A stretch of 64,000 nt of DNA from Ulota crispa (Eukaryota > Streptophyta > Bryopsida > Orthotrichales > Orthotrichaceae): contig OY987243.1 in the NCBI GenBank assembly GCA_963920765.1, positions 3,596,001 to 3,660,000 of the forward strand, given 5' to 3'. The translations under genes were made by a program, and so were the position numbers. How positions within the stretch are numbered: position 1 is the first letter of the stretch; every line of letters starts with the position of its first letter. Of the stretch, positions 23,500-36,614 are shown one piece after another. The notes beneath the pieces were generated by a model. That model saw only the letters and a list, made by a program, of their open reading frames with translations. It was not told where the DNA came from and made no database searches.

Positions 23500-25560
23500 A
23501 CCAATGTTGTCACTGGCCTTGAACTACGGAAGTAGTCTGACTGGCGTACCTCCAAAGTCAGTGCCAGATGATTGGCGCATTGTACGCCCTGTGACTGTCA
23601 TCAACTTTGAGGTCCCTGCACCATCTCTGCATTAAAGTATATAGTGTTTTTAGGCTACTTCTTGTTGGCCTAGAACATCAGAGAAGTGTACCATGAACAT
23701 GGCATCTCCAGTGATGGCGTGAATAAATTCACGAATCACCTCTCCAATCATCTATTCGCCGTTAGAGGTTGGACTCAACTCCAAAATTGCTGGCGTGACC
23801 GTGACAAATTTTTTGGGCTCTAAGTTTGATTGTCTAGAACTACTTCCCCCGTTGACATAAGCGCAATCTTCCGTGTTGCATGATGTGTACTAACCTCCAG
23901 AATCGTTCTCCCTCATCACGGCCTTCCTTTTCTAATGTTGCTGCAAGGGGTTTTTAGTGGTGCCTCTTTACAATTCCTTGAAGTCAAGGAAAGTGGCATG
24001 AGTTGTGCAGCCAAAGGTGACTGTTCCGCCTCAGAGCCACTGTCCGTGGCACCTTTCTCCAAACCAGTAATCCAGTGTGCCCCGTGATTTGCTGCTATGG
24101 CATCCACAGCATCCCTCAAATTCTGTGCCACTCTTGTCCTCTAGGTACTTGGCCTCAAAATGGGAGGAAATGGTTGATTCTATAATCTGATGGTTGGCGC
24201 CACCCAAGCAGTTGGTGTAATGAAATTAGTGGACATGCAATTTCTTTGAAAACTACCGGCTTCTTTTTTCTTCACATTCTTTGTCTTCCTTCCTTTCACA
24301 TTGTTCTTCCCTTCCCCTTGGCCTCTTCCACCTTGGGCCCCTCCACGGCCTCGCAAGGTCTATTGACTATGTTCATTACTTGTTTGAGTGGCTGGAGGAA
24401 GCAGCGGTGATTTTCTTCTTCCTCCACAGATCATTCTTGCTCGTCCCCGGCCTGTCCCCCTCCTTGAAAGCACTGGCGTTGGACTTTTCTGTCCCTTCTC
24501 GGTTGATGCTGCCTGCAATTGGTGTAGTGCCGACACTAGGTTGATTGCTTTTGTCACTTGAAGAAACGGTGTACCAATGCTTTGCAGTGGAAGTCCTGAA
24601 CATGTCAAGAACGGCTCAAGGCATCGTGAATTTAGACTTGATCAGCTTTCTATTAGTGGACTTTGTTGCATCAAATACACTACTCTCCCCCTCAACGGCA
24701 ACATTGGCAATGGCGACATGGGCAATGTTTCTTGGGCTGGGAGGGACTAGAGAAACTCCTCCAGTGTTTGCGTGTCGTTTGCTACACTTTTGTTTTTTTT
24801 TGTCATGGCAGCAGTCCTCCTCCTCACCCGCCGTTGCGTAACAGGGTTGCGCAATTGAAGTCTGGCCTTTGCGGCTGCCCTACCGGCTTCCTTCAAGCTC
24901 AATTGACCGAACATCATCAGGCCACATCCGCCAAATCAAACAATCAATGTATTTGGGGAACGCCGTCCACTCCCTCCACCGCAAATTGTGACTTGCTTGA
25001 GCACAGAAGTTGTATCTATAGTTTTGATTGACAATATTTTTTGGCCACGCTTGACTCTTTCCAACTACAAGAATGCAACGTAAATACTCCACGTCTAAGC
25101 AACTCAAAATTCTCTTACGCTGCCTCTCAATAGATTTGCAACTTAGAAGCTAGTTATCGATTATTTTGGCTTCTGCCTCCAAGTGCTTGGGGAAGTGACA
25201 CAGTGCACCTTTTATGAAAGCCATTTCCTTCTGAAATCCCACAGGCAGTTCTAGCAATATACGTAGTTCAACCTCTCTTTCCACCCCTCTTCTTATGTTG
25301 ATTGCTTCTCACAGCTCGTTCATTTCCAATAACTCCACTACGCATCTTTGAGACATCTCTGCGGCAAATCTCCGCTCTCATGACCAGTGAAGGCAAGCAC
25401 TTGCTTTCCTCCGTGGTTGCTCGAAGGCTTTGAAAAACCAAAGCAGCGCACGATTGTGACAATCTGTGCCACAACTTAAACCCAGAACTTGTAATGATCT
25501 TGACGGCAACCCAAACTCTATGACAATTGCACTCTACTTACGGACGATGCCCCACTCCGC
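23500..25560 (-). pseudogene. decayed accessory reading frame upstream of the piggyBac relic
   Basis: On the minus strand, broken frames follow each other: 25474-25268, then (after frame changes) 25107-24880 with RCILVVGKSQAWPKNIVNQ and RWREWTAFPKYIDCLIWRMW, then 24603-24376 with INREGTEKSNASAF, and 24131-23916 with DAVDAIAANHGAHWITGLEK. The protein-like composition over about 2 kb, on the same strand and just upstream of the transposase, suggests either a second transposon protein or another degraded gene. I recognise no domain. Plus-strand frames here (24281-25031) look like shadows. Confidence 0.4.
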
Positions 25561-25599
25561 CCTCCACAATTTCTACTAGACAAGAATCCAAGGCAACCA

Positions 25600-27000
25600 C
25601 GTCTCTCTGTGGAAATCAAAAACACTGCCTCATCGGCTCAGAGTCCTTTTGGCGCCCAAAATCCGCAGCTTGAATCCACCTTAGCCAAGTTGGCTTTGAC
25701 CAACAATCGATCATCACCCTCCCGCCACCATAAACCCAAGGTTTGGTCCGGTGACGTCATTGATTGCCCTTATGTGACCGATCAAATATAAGAGGTTTCA
25801 AAATGTCCCAAAATTCAATTTCTCCTACAAACCTAGGAAATTATTAGATTTTTGTGGATATTGACTCATATGAAAGGTGATCCAAATATGTACAATCTTT
25901 ATTTGGACCAAAACCTTATTTAGGTGTTTGAAGTACAAGATTTTGCCCCTTGAAAAATACAAAGGAAACTATTTGTCCTCTGTGACACTTTGGAGTTAAG
26001 CGAGACCAGATCTTTTTTCTTACAATGTTCACTTAAAATCAAAATATTAATTCCAAAGATTATTGCGAGTTATTGTAGAAATGTACTTTTGAGACTAAAA
26101 AACCTTCAACTGTGAAAAATCAATACAAACACAAACGATCATCACACAATGCAAACCACACCTCATTTTCTTTCCAGTTGGATGAAAAGAATCCATCCAA
26201 TACAACAAATGCAAAAACGCGTTTATTTGTCATATATATGGAGGATGGTGGCTCTACTATTCGAAGTCAAGCCAATCGTAAAGCAATATTACAGAGTTCT
26301 TATTTTTACAAGTTTAACCCCTAAAGCCCGAAGGTGTTGTAGGGGATAAGCTATTTCGCAAGCGTAGAATGGTGAGTCGTGAGCATAGAGCAAGAATTTT
26401 TGAGCGGATTTTTTCTTTCTCTATTAAAATTTTATGAAATTCCATATATTATTTTAGAGTTTGGTAAAAAAAAATTTTGTTTTCACTTTTTGGGCAAACA
26501 TGTTTTCAAAATTTCTATAACCGTGTGACTTCCTATCAACGTGGAAATTCAAGATCCTATGACCAAGTGAATTTTTGCAAATGTGAATTCATGGTTTAGT
26601 GCAAAGGACCTATGGCCAAGTATGTTTTCACAAACAGAGAATTAATGGTTTAGTCTACTGATATGTTATATTGACGGTTTAAGAAGGACATACACACGTT
26701 CAATTCTTGTGGTGAAGGAATTAAGTATCATAGAGTACATAAGGTAGAGAATCATGCACAAAATAATATCAAAAGAAATAAATACTGCGTAAACAAGATC
26801 CACTCTTGTGGAAGAAGTACATAGTTTATAAATGTGAGCCATGCTGTACTGAGAGAATGGGACAGGCTCTGGTAGAGAAGCGTATACAGCAATAGAGTAC
26901 TAGCTCAGATACTGATATGGAGAGCTGGAATCAAGAGAAGGCGCTTGACCTTTGAAAAACTAAATGAAGGAGCATGCATGAAAATATCATGATCTGCATC
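25600..27000. other. no gene; solitary TTAA-class end
   Basis: AT-rich DNA with a plus frame at 25609-25791 that is unrecognised. At 26314 the motif TTAACCCCTAAAGCCCGAAG is a left end of the TTAA class, but no matching right end is visible in the next several kb. Nothing else is supported. Confidence 0.4.
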
Positions 27001-27009
27001 TAATCCACA

Positions 27010-30000
27010 AACTACCGTGAAAATGTAATATAGATGCTTACAATGTGCCCACTACCTATGTTTTCCTAATGCGCCGCTGAGCATTTCCTAAAAGTAGGGG
27101 CATGAACATTCTAGAAATGAACTAAAGGTGAGCATGTACCGTTCAACCTTGCTCTTTGCCTCTAAATCCAGAGATATGATGCAGCCAAATCTAGGCTCCA
27201 GAATAAGTGTAACTTCCCAAATTCCACCCTTCACAAATTTAACAGATGCACAGTAATTGCATTGCTTGGTTGTTGGGCCTTTGAGACTCCGCCTAATTGA
27301 TTTACCTAACCTAGTCTTTGGATGCTCATCAGGTAAAGTAGGGGTAGGAAATGATGAAAGATCAAGGATAGTGGAACTCTCCCCAAAGAGGCAACAAGGG
27401 GAAATTTCAGCCAGTTGGGGCAACTGAAAACTAGCGTGCTCAAATGTAAGAATTTCTTTTTGGTTCAAATTAGTTCCTGTTTTCACAGGCCAGATGGCTA
27501 GAGGGTTTAGGCAAGATATAACCTACTTATGTTTAGTGCTTTTCACGCAACAATCAATATCATCGTTGCAAAAGAAGAACTGCGCAGTTTCCACTTTGTT
27601 TTTCTTGTAATAAGTCATCCCACCTGTATAAGTCGGTGCCGCTGTAGTAGAGTTGTTTTGCACAATTTGAGCTGTACTTTTTTTCTTTGTATGAGTCTGC
27701 TGAGCAAAGCAACATTTTGCGGAAGTGGCTGGCAATCTTGAAATATGCCATTTAGTCACGTCGCAGTCAGTCTCCATAACTCTGGTGACATGAAGCAAAG
27801 GGGGCTGACCTTCATTTGGAACAACGGGATAGTCATTGACATTTATGTTGGTATTAGGAAATTGGAGTCCATCAAGAACAAGGCTAAGGGAACAGTTACC
27901 AATTTAGCCAGACGTTCTATTCAAACCAAGACAAGGACAAGAAAAGTTTACTTTGTCCGGTCAATGAGATTCTAGCTCTGACCCCAAAGGAACATTCGCC
28001 TTCAGTTTATGAGTACCAAAAACCTCCTGTCCTTTTAGATGCGGGTTTCTTGTGCAGAACTGCTCAGCGTTAGGGATAAGATTCACAACAACAGTAATTG
28101 TGGACGAGTCGCCTGTATGAATTGCAAGTTGTCTGGCCATGCGCATTTTCAACTCTGCCGTGTCAGGGCCTCGACCCCCATTGTCTCCCTGTGGAAACCT
28201 GTGATATTGCACAACTTGCATGAATGCGCGTATGAAATCATCCACCGTGGCCATGTACAGATCCTCTTTGCAATCTCCTGATTGATGTTGCCACTTGCTA
28301 TGCATTGATTTGGCCAAATTGCACAATGGCATTTCAACCAACTCGTCGATGCTTAATTTCTGCCAAAAAAACAAAAATAATCAGAAAAAATGACAGCGTG
28401 GAAATCACAACATGGGGTGATTTAGGGCTAATACTTTGCTATTATTGAGCTAGTAATCACGAGAACTCCTCACTTAATAGAGGTTTAAGATTAGTTAGGC
28501 TAAAAAATCAGATACAAAAATAACGGGATCACAAATTCTAAATCTCCTTATTGTTGGCCAATGTGCTATTGGATCCAAAGGCTTCATCCAATGCTCCAAG
28601 GAGATCCACAAAATCAAAGATTTGTCATCTCCTTGCAGCCCGCGAATTTGCCTTTGGATCCGAAGGCTTTGACTAGACCTCCAAGGAAATCCGATAAATC
28701 ACAAACACTGGATCTCCTCGCTGGTTGCGACCATAGCCTTTGGAACCAAAGGTGCCACATGGAGCGTTAAGGAGATTGCTGAATTTGGTAAAGTGCAGAA
28801 GATGTTTACAATTTTTGGAATCTTTTGTTACAAGCCATTGCTTGGCATAGTAAGCACAAAGAAATGATTAAAGCAAGCAATTTCAATGAAACATACTAGA
28901 TCCATGAAGCAATCCCATTGCTGATAACGGAAGTGCCAGAACGTCAACCAAAGCTCTAAACGAGATAATGCTATAGAATTTGCGGCACCCGATGAGTGCC
29001 ACCATGCATGAATAGCAAGGTACCTAGTCTCAGCTTCAGCTATGGATGACAAGTATTGCTTATACAGTTGTTTATGCCGGTATTGCAAGTCTGCCCAAAT
29101 GTCAGCTTTGGTATGTTTCTCCAATGATTGTGCCCAATAAAATAGACATGTCCATTTACAATCTACTATAGGCACAGAGGCATTACCACTACCGTACACA
29201 CGTCGAATGGCGTTCCAATTGGCCTGCGCGTTATTGGCCATGAACCCTTTAAAATTAGGGGCGCTAATGCCATTCCGTTCACAAGTTGCATTAAGGTTCT
29301 TCCAAAGCACAATTTGCACAGCAGCATCTTCAGACTGCATGTTGCAAACCACAATGGTCATCACTCGACAGAAGACAGAGTCGTAGACGTGACAAGCGAT
29401 TGTTGTCCACTGCTTCACACGCTTGACATGGTCAAACATCACCTAAGCGTTTTCAAGGTCCCCGCCAGGTTGCATTTGTCAAATTAAGTCCACCCCACTT
29501 CCAGGACCAACCTTAGGCATTTTGAAGACAAACACCTTCACACCATCCACGCCCTGGCCAAGAAACAAATTATCCTGAACAAATGCCTAGCAACTGCAAC
29601 CCCTCAATTTTGTGATACTATCCATGACTCCATACTTCATGAATTCATGAAATGAAGCTACTTTGTTTCTAACATTTGGGGAAGACATGGATCTGCATTT
29701 TTCAAGAATTGGCCGCAGTTCTTGTATATTAAAATTGTCCGATTGTACCCCATTCGGTCGAAGTAGTATCTCTCTGAGAAGCTCCTTAGTGGCTTCTAAA
29801 ACTACAGCAAATGTTTTTGCAAAGGATGTTCTTTCAACTTGCTGCTCGAGCAAGGAAGATGTCCGCGTTGCCATGGCACGCTCAACTCCCAATTTAATGG
29901 CATGGCTGTGCGTGTCCAAGTGAACGCAAGCACAAGTCTGTTGTTGCCTAGCAAAAACATAATATATTCTAGCACTACAAGCAGCTGTACAAATCAGAAT

Positions 30001-31200
30001 ATACTTACAAATCTTACAAACAATTGTAGATCCAAAAGGTGCAAAGGCACCCACGGAGAATAGGAGAGTTGTGGAACCTTCCCACTTTGTCTCATTCACT
30101 TATGATGTCCGCTACACACGATCCAAAAACAGACACTTCTTGTAGGAACATTGCAAATGACCTATGCAAATAGATGTCCTAAAGCTCAGACTAAGTATGT
30201 TGCAAATATTTGAGGTAATTGTTTTGGTCCAAGCATGACCATTGTGGCGTTTGTCCATGCCTTGCATCCTTTCAGCAGAAGGTTGTGATGCATTCTGCAG
30301 TAATGCAAGAAGCTCAAAGATAACGTCTCCATTGAAAGTGGAGGGAAGGTACTCAACCTTAATAATTGGAATATAATTATAACCTATACTCTCAAAAATA
30401 CTCCGTGACCCCTTCAACGTAGGAATTTCTTTAAGCAAATCAACCACACTCAGAGTACGAGGAGGAACTGACAAAGGGTTGCTCTCAAAACCATAATTCT
30501 TGGACCTCAGAGGCTCCTCCGGAAGAGACCTTTTGGAACTCTCAAAGACACGTAAATGTGCATCTGAATCATCATTCAATATTTGAACAACTTCAAGATC
30601 GGGCTCAATTTTAGGCGCAAAAAGGACGTGAGTATCTGTGGATGCAATGACTAGAATTTTAGCAGGAATAGTAGCAACACGACTTTCAACAGTATTAGTT
30701 ACAACACCAAAAACTCTATAGCGACCAGGTGGAAGCGACCATTGTTTCTTTGTTGTGCTTGCATTTGGAAGGCGGCCAACAAAATACAGTAACGCTCTAG
30801 TTATAGCATTGCGCACCTCCTCATCAATGTGCATGGACTCTTCCTTCAATGAATACTGCAGCGACAACCTATAGGCAAAAACTATAGAAACACTACCATT
30901 CTCCGCAAGGAACAGAATTGGAACATCGGACGTCTGGTGATACACAAGAGCCATACTAACAGTGCGCTTGCAAAGAAGGAGATCACCCATTCCAGGAAAA
31001 CTATAACCTGAATATAAAGCTACAAGAGAACATGAAGGCAATAGACTGAATACAACACAAATACTGGAACATGCAATTGAGAGAAGAGAATGGTACCAAG
31101 GAATGACAAATATAAGTAATAGGACGATAAGAAGGATTTGCCAATCAGAATGCCGGCCACGTGGCATTCTAGAGATTTTAGAATGATTGCAGTCCAACAT
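27010..31200 (-). pseudogene. MULE-type transposase relic with SWIM motif
   Basis: Minus-strand frames align into one decayed protein. 31200-30112 holds an unrecognised N-terminal part, ending in a region with GHLQC and KKC. 30099-29587 has CKICK, CTAAC and ARIYYVF. 29442-28828 has FDHVKRVKQWTTIACHVYD, the VVCNMQSEDAAVQIVLWKNL block, NFKGFMANNAQANWNAIRRV and CLFYWAQSLEKHTK, the pattern of a MULE core. 28374-27961 and 27798-27523 (FFFCNDDIDCCVK) continue it. The end reads ECSCPYF, a stop, then WAHCKHLYYIF (about 27100-27010), a CxC..CxH SWIM zinc motif usual at the C end of MULE transposases. Stops at about 29585, 29480, 29450 and 27087 and frame breaks show it is dead. Terminal repeats were not found. 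Confidence 0.65.
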
Positions 31201-31209
31201 GCATCAGAG

Positions 31210-33290
31210 AACTAAATTACGGAAGTAATACGAAGGACGGCAACGGCTGCTGACAAGCACTGTAGACATGACAGTATTCATGTGTGAAGCGGCGTTGTTG
31301 TCGACGCGATTCTTCATGGAGTTGTCACATGCCCTCTGCCATTTCATGATGAAGGCAGCAGGTGCAAATTTAGATCTCCTTTTTAGACAACGGCTATCTA
31401 ATTGCAATTTCAAATAATACCATGGGCTTCCTAGGCACTACATTGCAGCTACTGCAGTAGATATAGACGTTAGGTGATCAGCACAAATTATTTCAAACTA
31501 CACAACATTGCTTCTGAGTATACTTCTTAGGAAAAATGTACCAATCATGACTAGAGAGAAGAATGCAAAGAGAAAGTCTCACCTACTATATTCCAGTGCG
31601 AAGGACCTTTGCAGGGCAAAGTTACAGTGTGACTTCACATTGGCAAACATAGTGACTGCAGAGCACCCAATTAGCACTCTAGCTTTTGATCAAGGTGAGG
31701 AGGGTATGAATGTAGACCATTCAGAGAGACATAGCGGGCAACAAAAGCTACGGAGATTGATTAAGATCAAGGAAAGCCAGTGCAATGACAACATTTCACT
31801 GGGGGTACACAATAATTAGACAATCAAAATTGACTCTACTTGCCAAGTAAGTGCATCTCCTTCAAAATCACTGATTCAGAAGCATTATGTGGATTGAGTG
31901 ATAAATATAATCCGTATTTGTAGAATAGGAATGACGTGCATGTATGCTTGAGTTTGGTTGGAATCACATGAACTATAAATTGTGAAGAATAACATTTGTA
32001 CAAATATGAACAAAATCCTTCTAGAAAAACAAACAAGATACAACATGATTTCAATCTTCCATGGATAATAAGGTACCACTGCGTTAATCTAGAATTATTT
32101 GAAGTATAGTTCCTATTTATAAAGGCACATATAATGTACCACACCTAAACGGATCCACAGTAACGGTTTCTGGGGATAAAGGGACTTGTCATTCTTGCAA
32201 CCATGGTGCAACCATTAATTTGGTGTGAGTTTCAACCATAGAAAGTAGGGTGGGCCCGGCACCTCTGTAACAATGCAGTGTAAACCCTAAATCAGTCGCA
32301 GCTCCACTGTTGCCTCCTCTACCCTCTTGAATAGTCAAGCCAAAGGTGCAATCTAAAGTTTGTATACCTTTAGCGCCTGTGGGCCGCTTCCTCATGCTCT
32401 CTTGCTTCCTCACGCTCTTGCTGCGACTGCCTCCTTGCAACCAGCTTTGTCAAGCGGCTTCTTCCTCACACGCTCTTGCTACGGCCGCTTCCTCGCGACT
32501 AATGCTATCGCGCGGCTCATCACACTTGCGCTCTAGCTATGGCTACCCCCTCGTGAGCAGCTTCGCCGCTCACCTCCTCAGTCACTCGCTCCAACTGCAG
32601 CCGCCATCCTTGCATCTTGCTACGTTGCGTGGAAATCCCTCTTCATGTGCCTCACCACAACCCCGGCGCTGTGTTATCGGTTTGTCCTCCTTTCTCCGCC
32701 ATTTTGGAAACTGAGGACATTGTACTTCTTGTCACAGAGGCAGCCCTTGCTTTTGCACAAAAGCCACGGCTACCTCGCCTTTGGTGATTTCATGGTCTTT
32801 GATTTGCGGAGTACGTACTAGAAAGGAGTCGCCAGTAGTGCAGGCGTGCCATTGTATCCGGTCACCATAGTCGTCTTGTGAGTGCCGCGATTCATCAAGC
32901 TTGTGCTTGGGTTCTGAAATTTGAGTGTCTTTGACAGTTGTTGTTGCTCCATGTTCCGAGTGCTAGAATTTTCTGTGCAGTTGCTTGGGTTTCAAGTTGT
33001 TGGAAATGTCTGGTCCGATGTTGCTGCGTGAGCAAGGATCTGTGAGATGACTCTAGGGTTCAGGATAATGAACATTGTGCACAACCTTTTTGCAAACGTG
33101 GAATGAGCTGAGGATTCATTTCTTTCCATGCTACGGTTTTGAGATCTGAAGTATTTGCAAGCGAACTGTTCTAAGACCTGCCTCAGCTATCTAGCACCTG
33201 AATATCTTCACTTGTATGTAACATTCTTTCAACTGCTTGTCTTCCAGGAAGGTCACTTCATGTCTAATTATTTTTGGTTTTTGAGCAAAT
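31210..33290. other. no supported gene; Ser/Leu-rich frame
   Basis: This stretch separates the divergent MULE and ParB-like relics. A GC-richer piece at 32340-32720 holds a plus frame built from repeated CTCTTGCT and GCTTCCTC-like words, giving Leu/Ser/Ala-rich sequence without a domain. The 31508-31819 plus frame is unrecognised. It may include the leader of the gene that starts near 33305. Confidence 0.35.
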
Positions 33291-33304
33291 GTTTACCAAA
33301 CTAG

Positions 33305-34606
33305 ATGATTTGCAATGCACAGAGTGTGGTGGCATCAATGGACGAAGCTTTAGCAGAGTCGGTGCTACGAGATGCGCTAGTTCAATCCTTGATGATGCAT
33401 GGAGCTTCCGCAGCTTGTGGAGGAACGGAGGTGGTAGAACACCAGGTGGAAGCAAATGAATTTCGCCAGCAGCAGCATCTCAACACCTTGCAAGCGATTG
33501 AGGAGATGCAAATCACTCCAATCCAATTATCAAGATTCAACATCCCCTTGTGCCACATGATCACGCTTCCATTGGTGTGGCCAACACTTTTAGCGGATGT
33601 GACAAACCTTGAACACTTTTTTTCTCATGGGTACCACCCAGGAACAAGTGTCTTTTACATTGCTATCACAGATGAGACCGGAGCAGAGAAGCAATACAAG
33701 CCAGAGGATTTGGTGGCTTGGGGACCACATTGGATTGCAAGGAGTGATGAGTTTGAGGAGTTCCTTGCTGCTACACCAAAGTTGAGATTTCTTTGTCGAC
33801 GCATGTTCTTCATTTGCAATGGCAACTACCGTCACAAAGCGTGGACCGCATACATCAAGAGGTTGCATTCTAAAGATTTAGCATGGCATTACTTGGTGGA
33901 CTCAATATGCTTGGATTTTTGCGGCAAACAGGTGTGTTAATGAACTCAATGCACAAGGTCAACTAGTAGGCCATTGTAATCATATTTGTGATGTTTCCTA
34001 ATGATTCAATTAAAAGTTCTTTGAAGCAGTCCTCATTGAGCTTACATAACTAATGGAAAACCGCTGCATTTATTACAGGGGCAATGAAACTTCAGTTGTA
34101 AAAAAAGCCTGGTGCATATGTGGCATTGAGTGAAGGCCCTTGGTATGCAGTCCTTGGAGATTTTGAAGCCAAGCTTGACTTCGATAGAGTATGCAAAATG
34201 CATCAACAACCCACACTAGGAAAAAACCTGGTACTCCTTGGTGACTGATGTATTCATTAGTGTGGTGTTCAGGGTGAGTACACATACTAATAACTTGATC
34301 TTACCACTTTGCTCAGAGAAGCATTTCTGAGGATTAATCATTGTTTTTGAATGCAGCACAAGATTGTAGATGTCTTTGATAAGGCAGCACAGATTTATTG
34401 GGCGGATAGAACAATATAAGATAAAACTCAGCAAGGCGCAATGGTAATCATGCAAGAAACAGCGGCAACAAAACATGCAAACTTGAAGGAATCTTTTGGC
34501 AAATACGTCGCGGTGGCAAATTCAATTTTAGAGGACAGATTTCTTGAGGAGATACGGGCACGAACTCCTCTTCACCAGAATGTAGTTGTTGAATTGATTT
34601 TGTTTT
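33305..34606 (+). pseudogene. decayed gene with ParB/sulfiredoxin-like motif
   Basis: A 211-codon frame (33305-33940) contains FFSHGYHPGTSVFYIAITDE, YKPEDLVAWGPHWIA and RRMFFICNGNYRHKAW. The last resembles the DGxHRxxA signature of ParB/Srx-like nucleotide-binding folds, here with Asp to Asn and His to Tyr changes. The frame stops after KQVC; a +1 shift there, or a splice donor at CAG/GTGTGT, would continue it. Later protein-like pieces on the same strand are PWYAVLGDFEAKLDFDRV (about 34110-34210) and, after an AATGCAG acceptor, KIVDVFDKAAQIYWADRTI then a stop and HANLKESFGKYVAVANSILE (34359-34606). Function unknown; probably transposon-borne or a dead gene. Confidence 0.45.
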
Positions 34607-34609
34607 AAC

Positions 34610-35579
34610 TAAAAACGTGCATCCCGTGAAGCAAAGCCTAAGGGCTCGTGACATGGTGGCCATGCACATGGTGCGTCGCCACAGCTCGCGGGGCGGGCGG
34701 CCACCATGCGGCAAGCCCCTTGGGCTTGGCGGCCACACCTTTGGCCCCAAATTTATTTAAAATTTAATTTTTTTTGGTGGGGTTCAACTATACAGAAGTG
34801 TAATTTACAAGTAAGGCAATGTATGAAAAAAGATTAATCCATTTGACCACGTAGATTGTAAGGTTATGATGTTTGAAGTGAGAAAAGTCACTTTTTTTCA
34901 TTCTTGCAAAATAAGGTTAGCAAATTTTGAGTCCTCCTAAAGTAAAACTTTTACTATACATCAAAATAAGATTTTTAATCATTCACAAGCATATGATGTT
35001 AGGTTCACTCATGAAAAATTTCAAAAGAAAATATAGAATCTAGCTTATTCTAAATCACCCTACAATCCAAGGAGGTTCAATGAATTGGCACTACACTAGT
35101 CATTTTTTCATGATTTCTTGTGCAATGAAGAAGTCTTTTATTTGAAATTTGAATGGTGAAAAGTTAGAGGCAAAAATTTGGAGTATGCAAAAAAAGTTTA
35201 AAGAACTTTAAATTTATGGAATGCAAGATAATAGGGCTTGGGGTTAGAAGAAATTATTATTTCTTGAAACCACTCGGACACACTGTAGTGTGACATGGGT
35301 TTTTTTTTTGTTAATTGAAAATGTCAAAAACAAATTTCTACAAAATGTCAAGAAACAAATGACAAACCTTTTGAAAATTGAACAAGGACTATGACAAAAA
35401 GTTCATTAATTAAGCGTCAATACTAAAAAGGTTTTGGATTACTTGTACTTTGAACCATTAACAATTTAATCAAAACTTGTTACACACACCCACTTCCAAC
35501 GTGTGAAAATCATAAAAATTAAACCATTTTCACTTTTATTGCCTTTTAAATTTGAAAAGACAAGATATTTTGTTCACAT
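34610..35579. other. no gene; AT-rich with one repeat arm
   Basis: The short GC-rich piece at 34610-34750 (GGCGGGCGGCCACCATGCGG) gives a minus frame that is not convincing. Beyond it the DNA is AT-rich. GTAGTGTGACATGGG near 35287 is the left arm of an inverted pair whose right arm is near 36255, so an old fold-back element spans about 35265-36290. Confidence 0.4.
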
Positions 35580-36129
35580 TTAACCCCTAAGCGCCCAATC
35601 AACCATTTTCTGGTTGCTACACATTTTTTTTGGGCTGCCTGCGACAAAACAAAAAATTTCAAAAAAACATTTTTTTTGTAATAGAAAATCAAGTCTACTT
35701 CCCAACATAACTTGAATCATGTCAATCCAAGTTAAACTCCTCCAAGGAGAAATTTTCAAAGACAAACACTTCAATATTTGCTAGTGTTGTAGAATTTACT
35801 ATTTTGGGAAACCGATGATGTTCTCTCCTTTCAAAAGATGGCATTTTTGAAGTTTAGGATAGAATGTCTATTTTTAACCAATCATACCAAATTCTGAAAT
35901 CTATGAGTAAAATTTGTAATTTTGGTGAATATTAAATGAAAAATGCTTCTAAACTCATTAAATAAGAGTACAAAACTTTTTTTTGAACATTTGACCATAT
36001 GGATAATTGCTAAACATCATGATTCTTATTTTCTCTTTTGAAACAAACTTCATCATTTGAAGTTACAAGAATTTTTTTTTTGATGCATATATGTTTTTTC
36101 CCTTATCCCCTCAGGCGTTTAGGGGTTAA
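35580..36129. repeat. TTAA element, family B-like copy
   Basis: It starts TTAACCCCTAAGCGCCCAAT and ends CAGGCGTTTAGGGGTTAA, 550 bp, with TTAA at both edges. The terminal words are family B-like with a GCGCC variant. It lies inside an older inverted-repeat element. Non-coding. Confidence 0.7.
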
Positions 36130-36614
36130 TATATGACAAATAGTGAAATAGTTATGTATTTACAAAATCAAAATCATATTTATTTCATTTTAATGAAGAT
36201 GGAATGCTTTGAGTGAAAATAATAATTATTTTGTCATTACAAAGACAAAACTCATGTCACACTACGGTAAACAAAGTTTGACTCCTCTTAGATTGTGATT
36301 TTTGAGCTTAATTTTTTTTTTATAAATGTATACCATATTTTATTTGATATATAATGCCAAGTCTCAGAAGTTGATGAGAGTTTTAGCATTAGATTCTCCA
36401 AAGATGCCCAAACAGCCCAAGCTACCCAAATTCTTTTGGGCAGCATAACTTTTTATTGCAATATCCAATTGGAGTTTCTTTGATTTTTACACAAATGCGT
36501 TAATTGTGTGCACCTTGTCTTCAAATTTCAAAAAAACATCCGCCAAAAATCAACTTCATAGAAACCTACCTAAACTTTCAATTGACTATTGAACAAACTT
36601 TTGTGGTTTAGGAT

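Noticed and set aside
34610..34750. GC-rich minus frame 34750-34448 as a gene
   Set aside because: The frame runs from a low-complexity GGCGGGCGG stretch into the opposite strand of the ParB-like relic; no domain.
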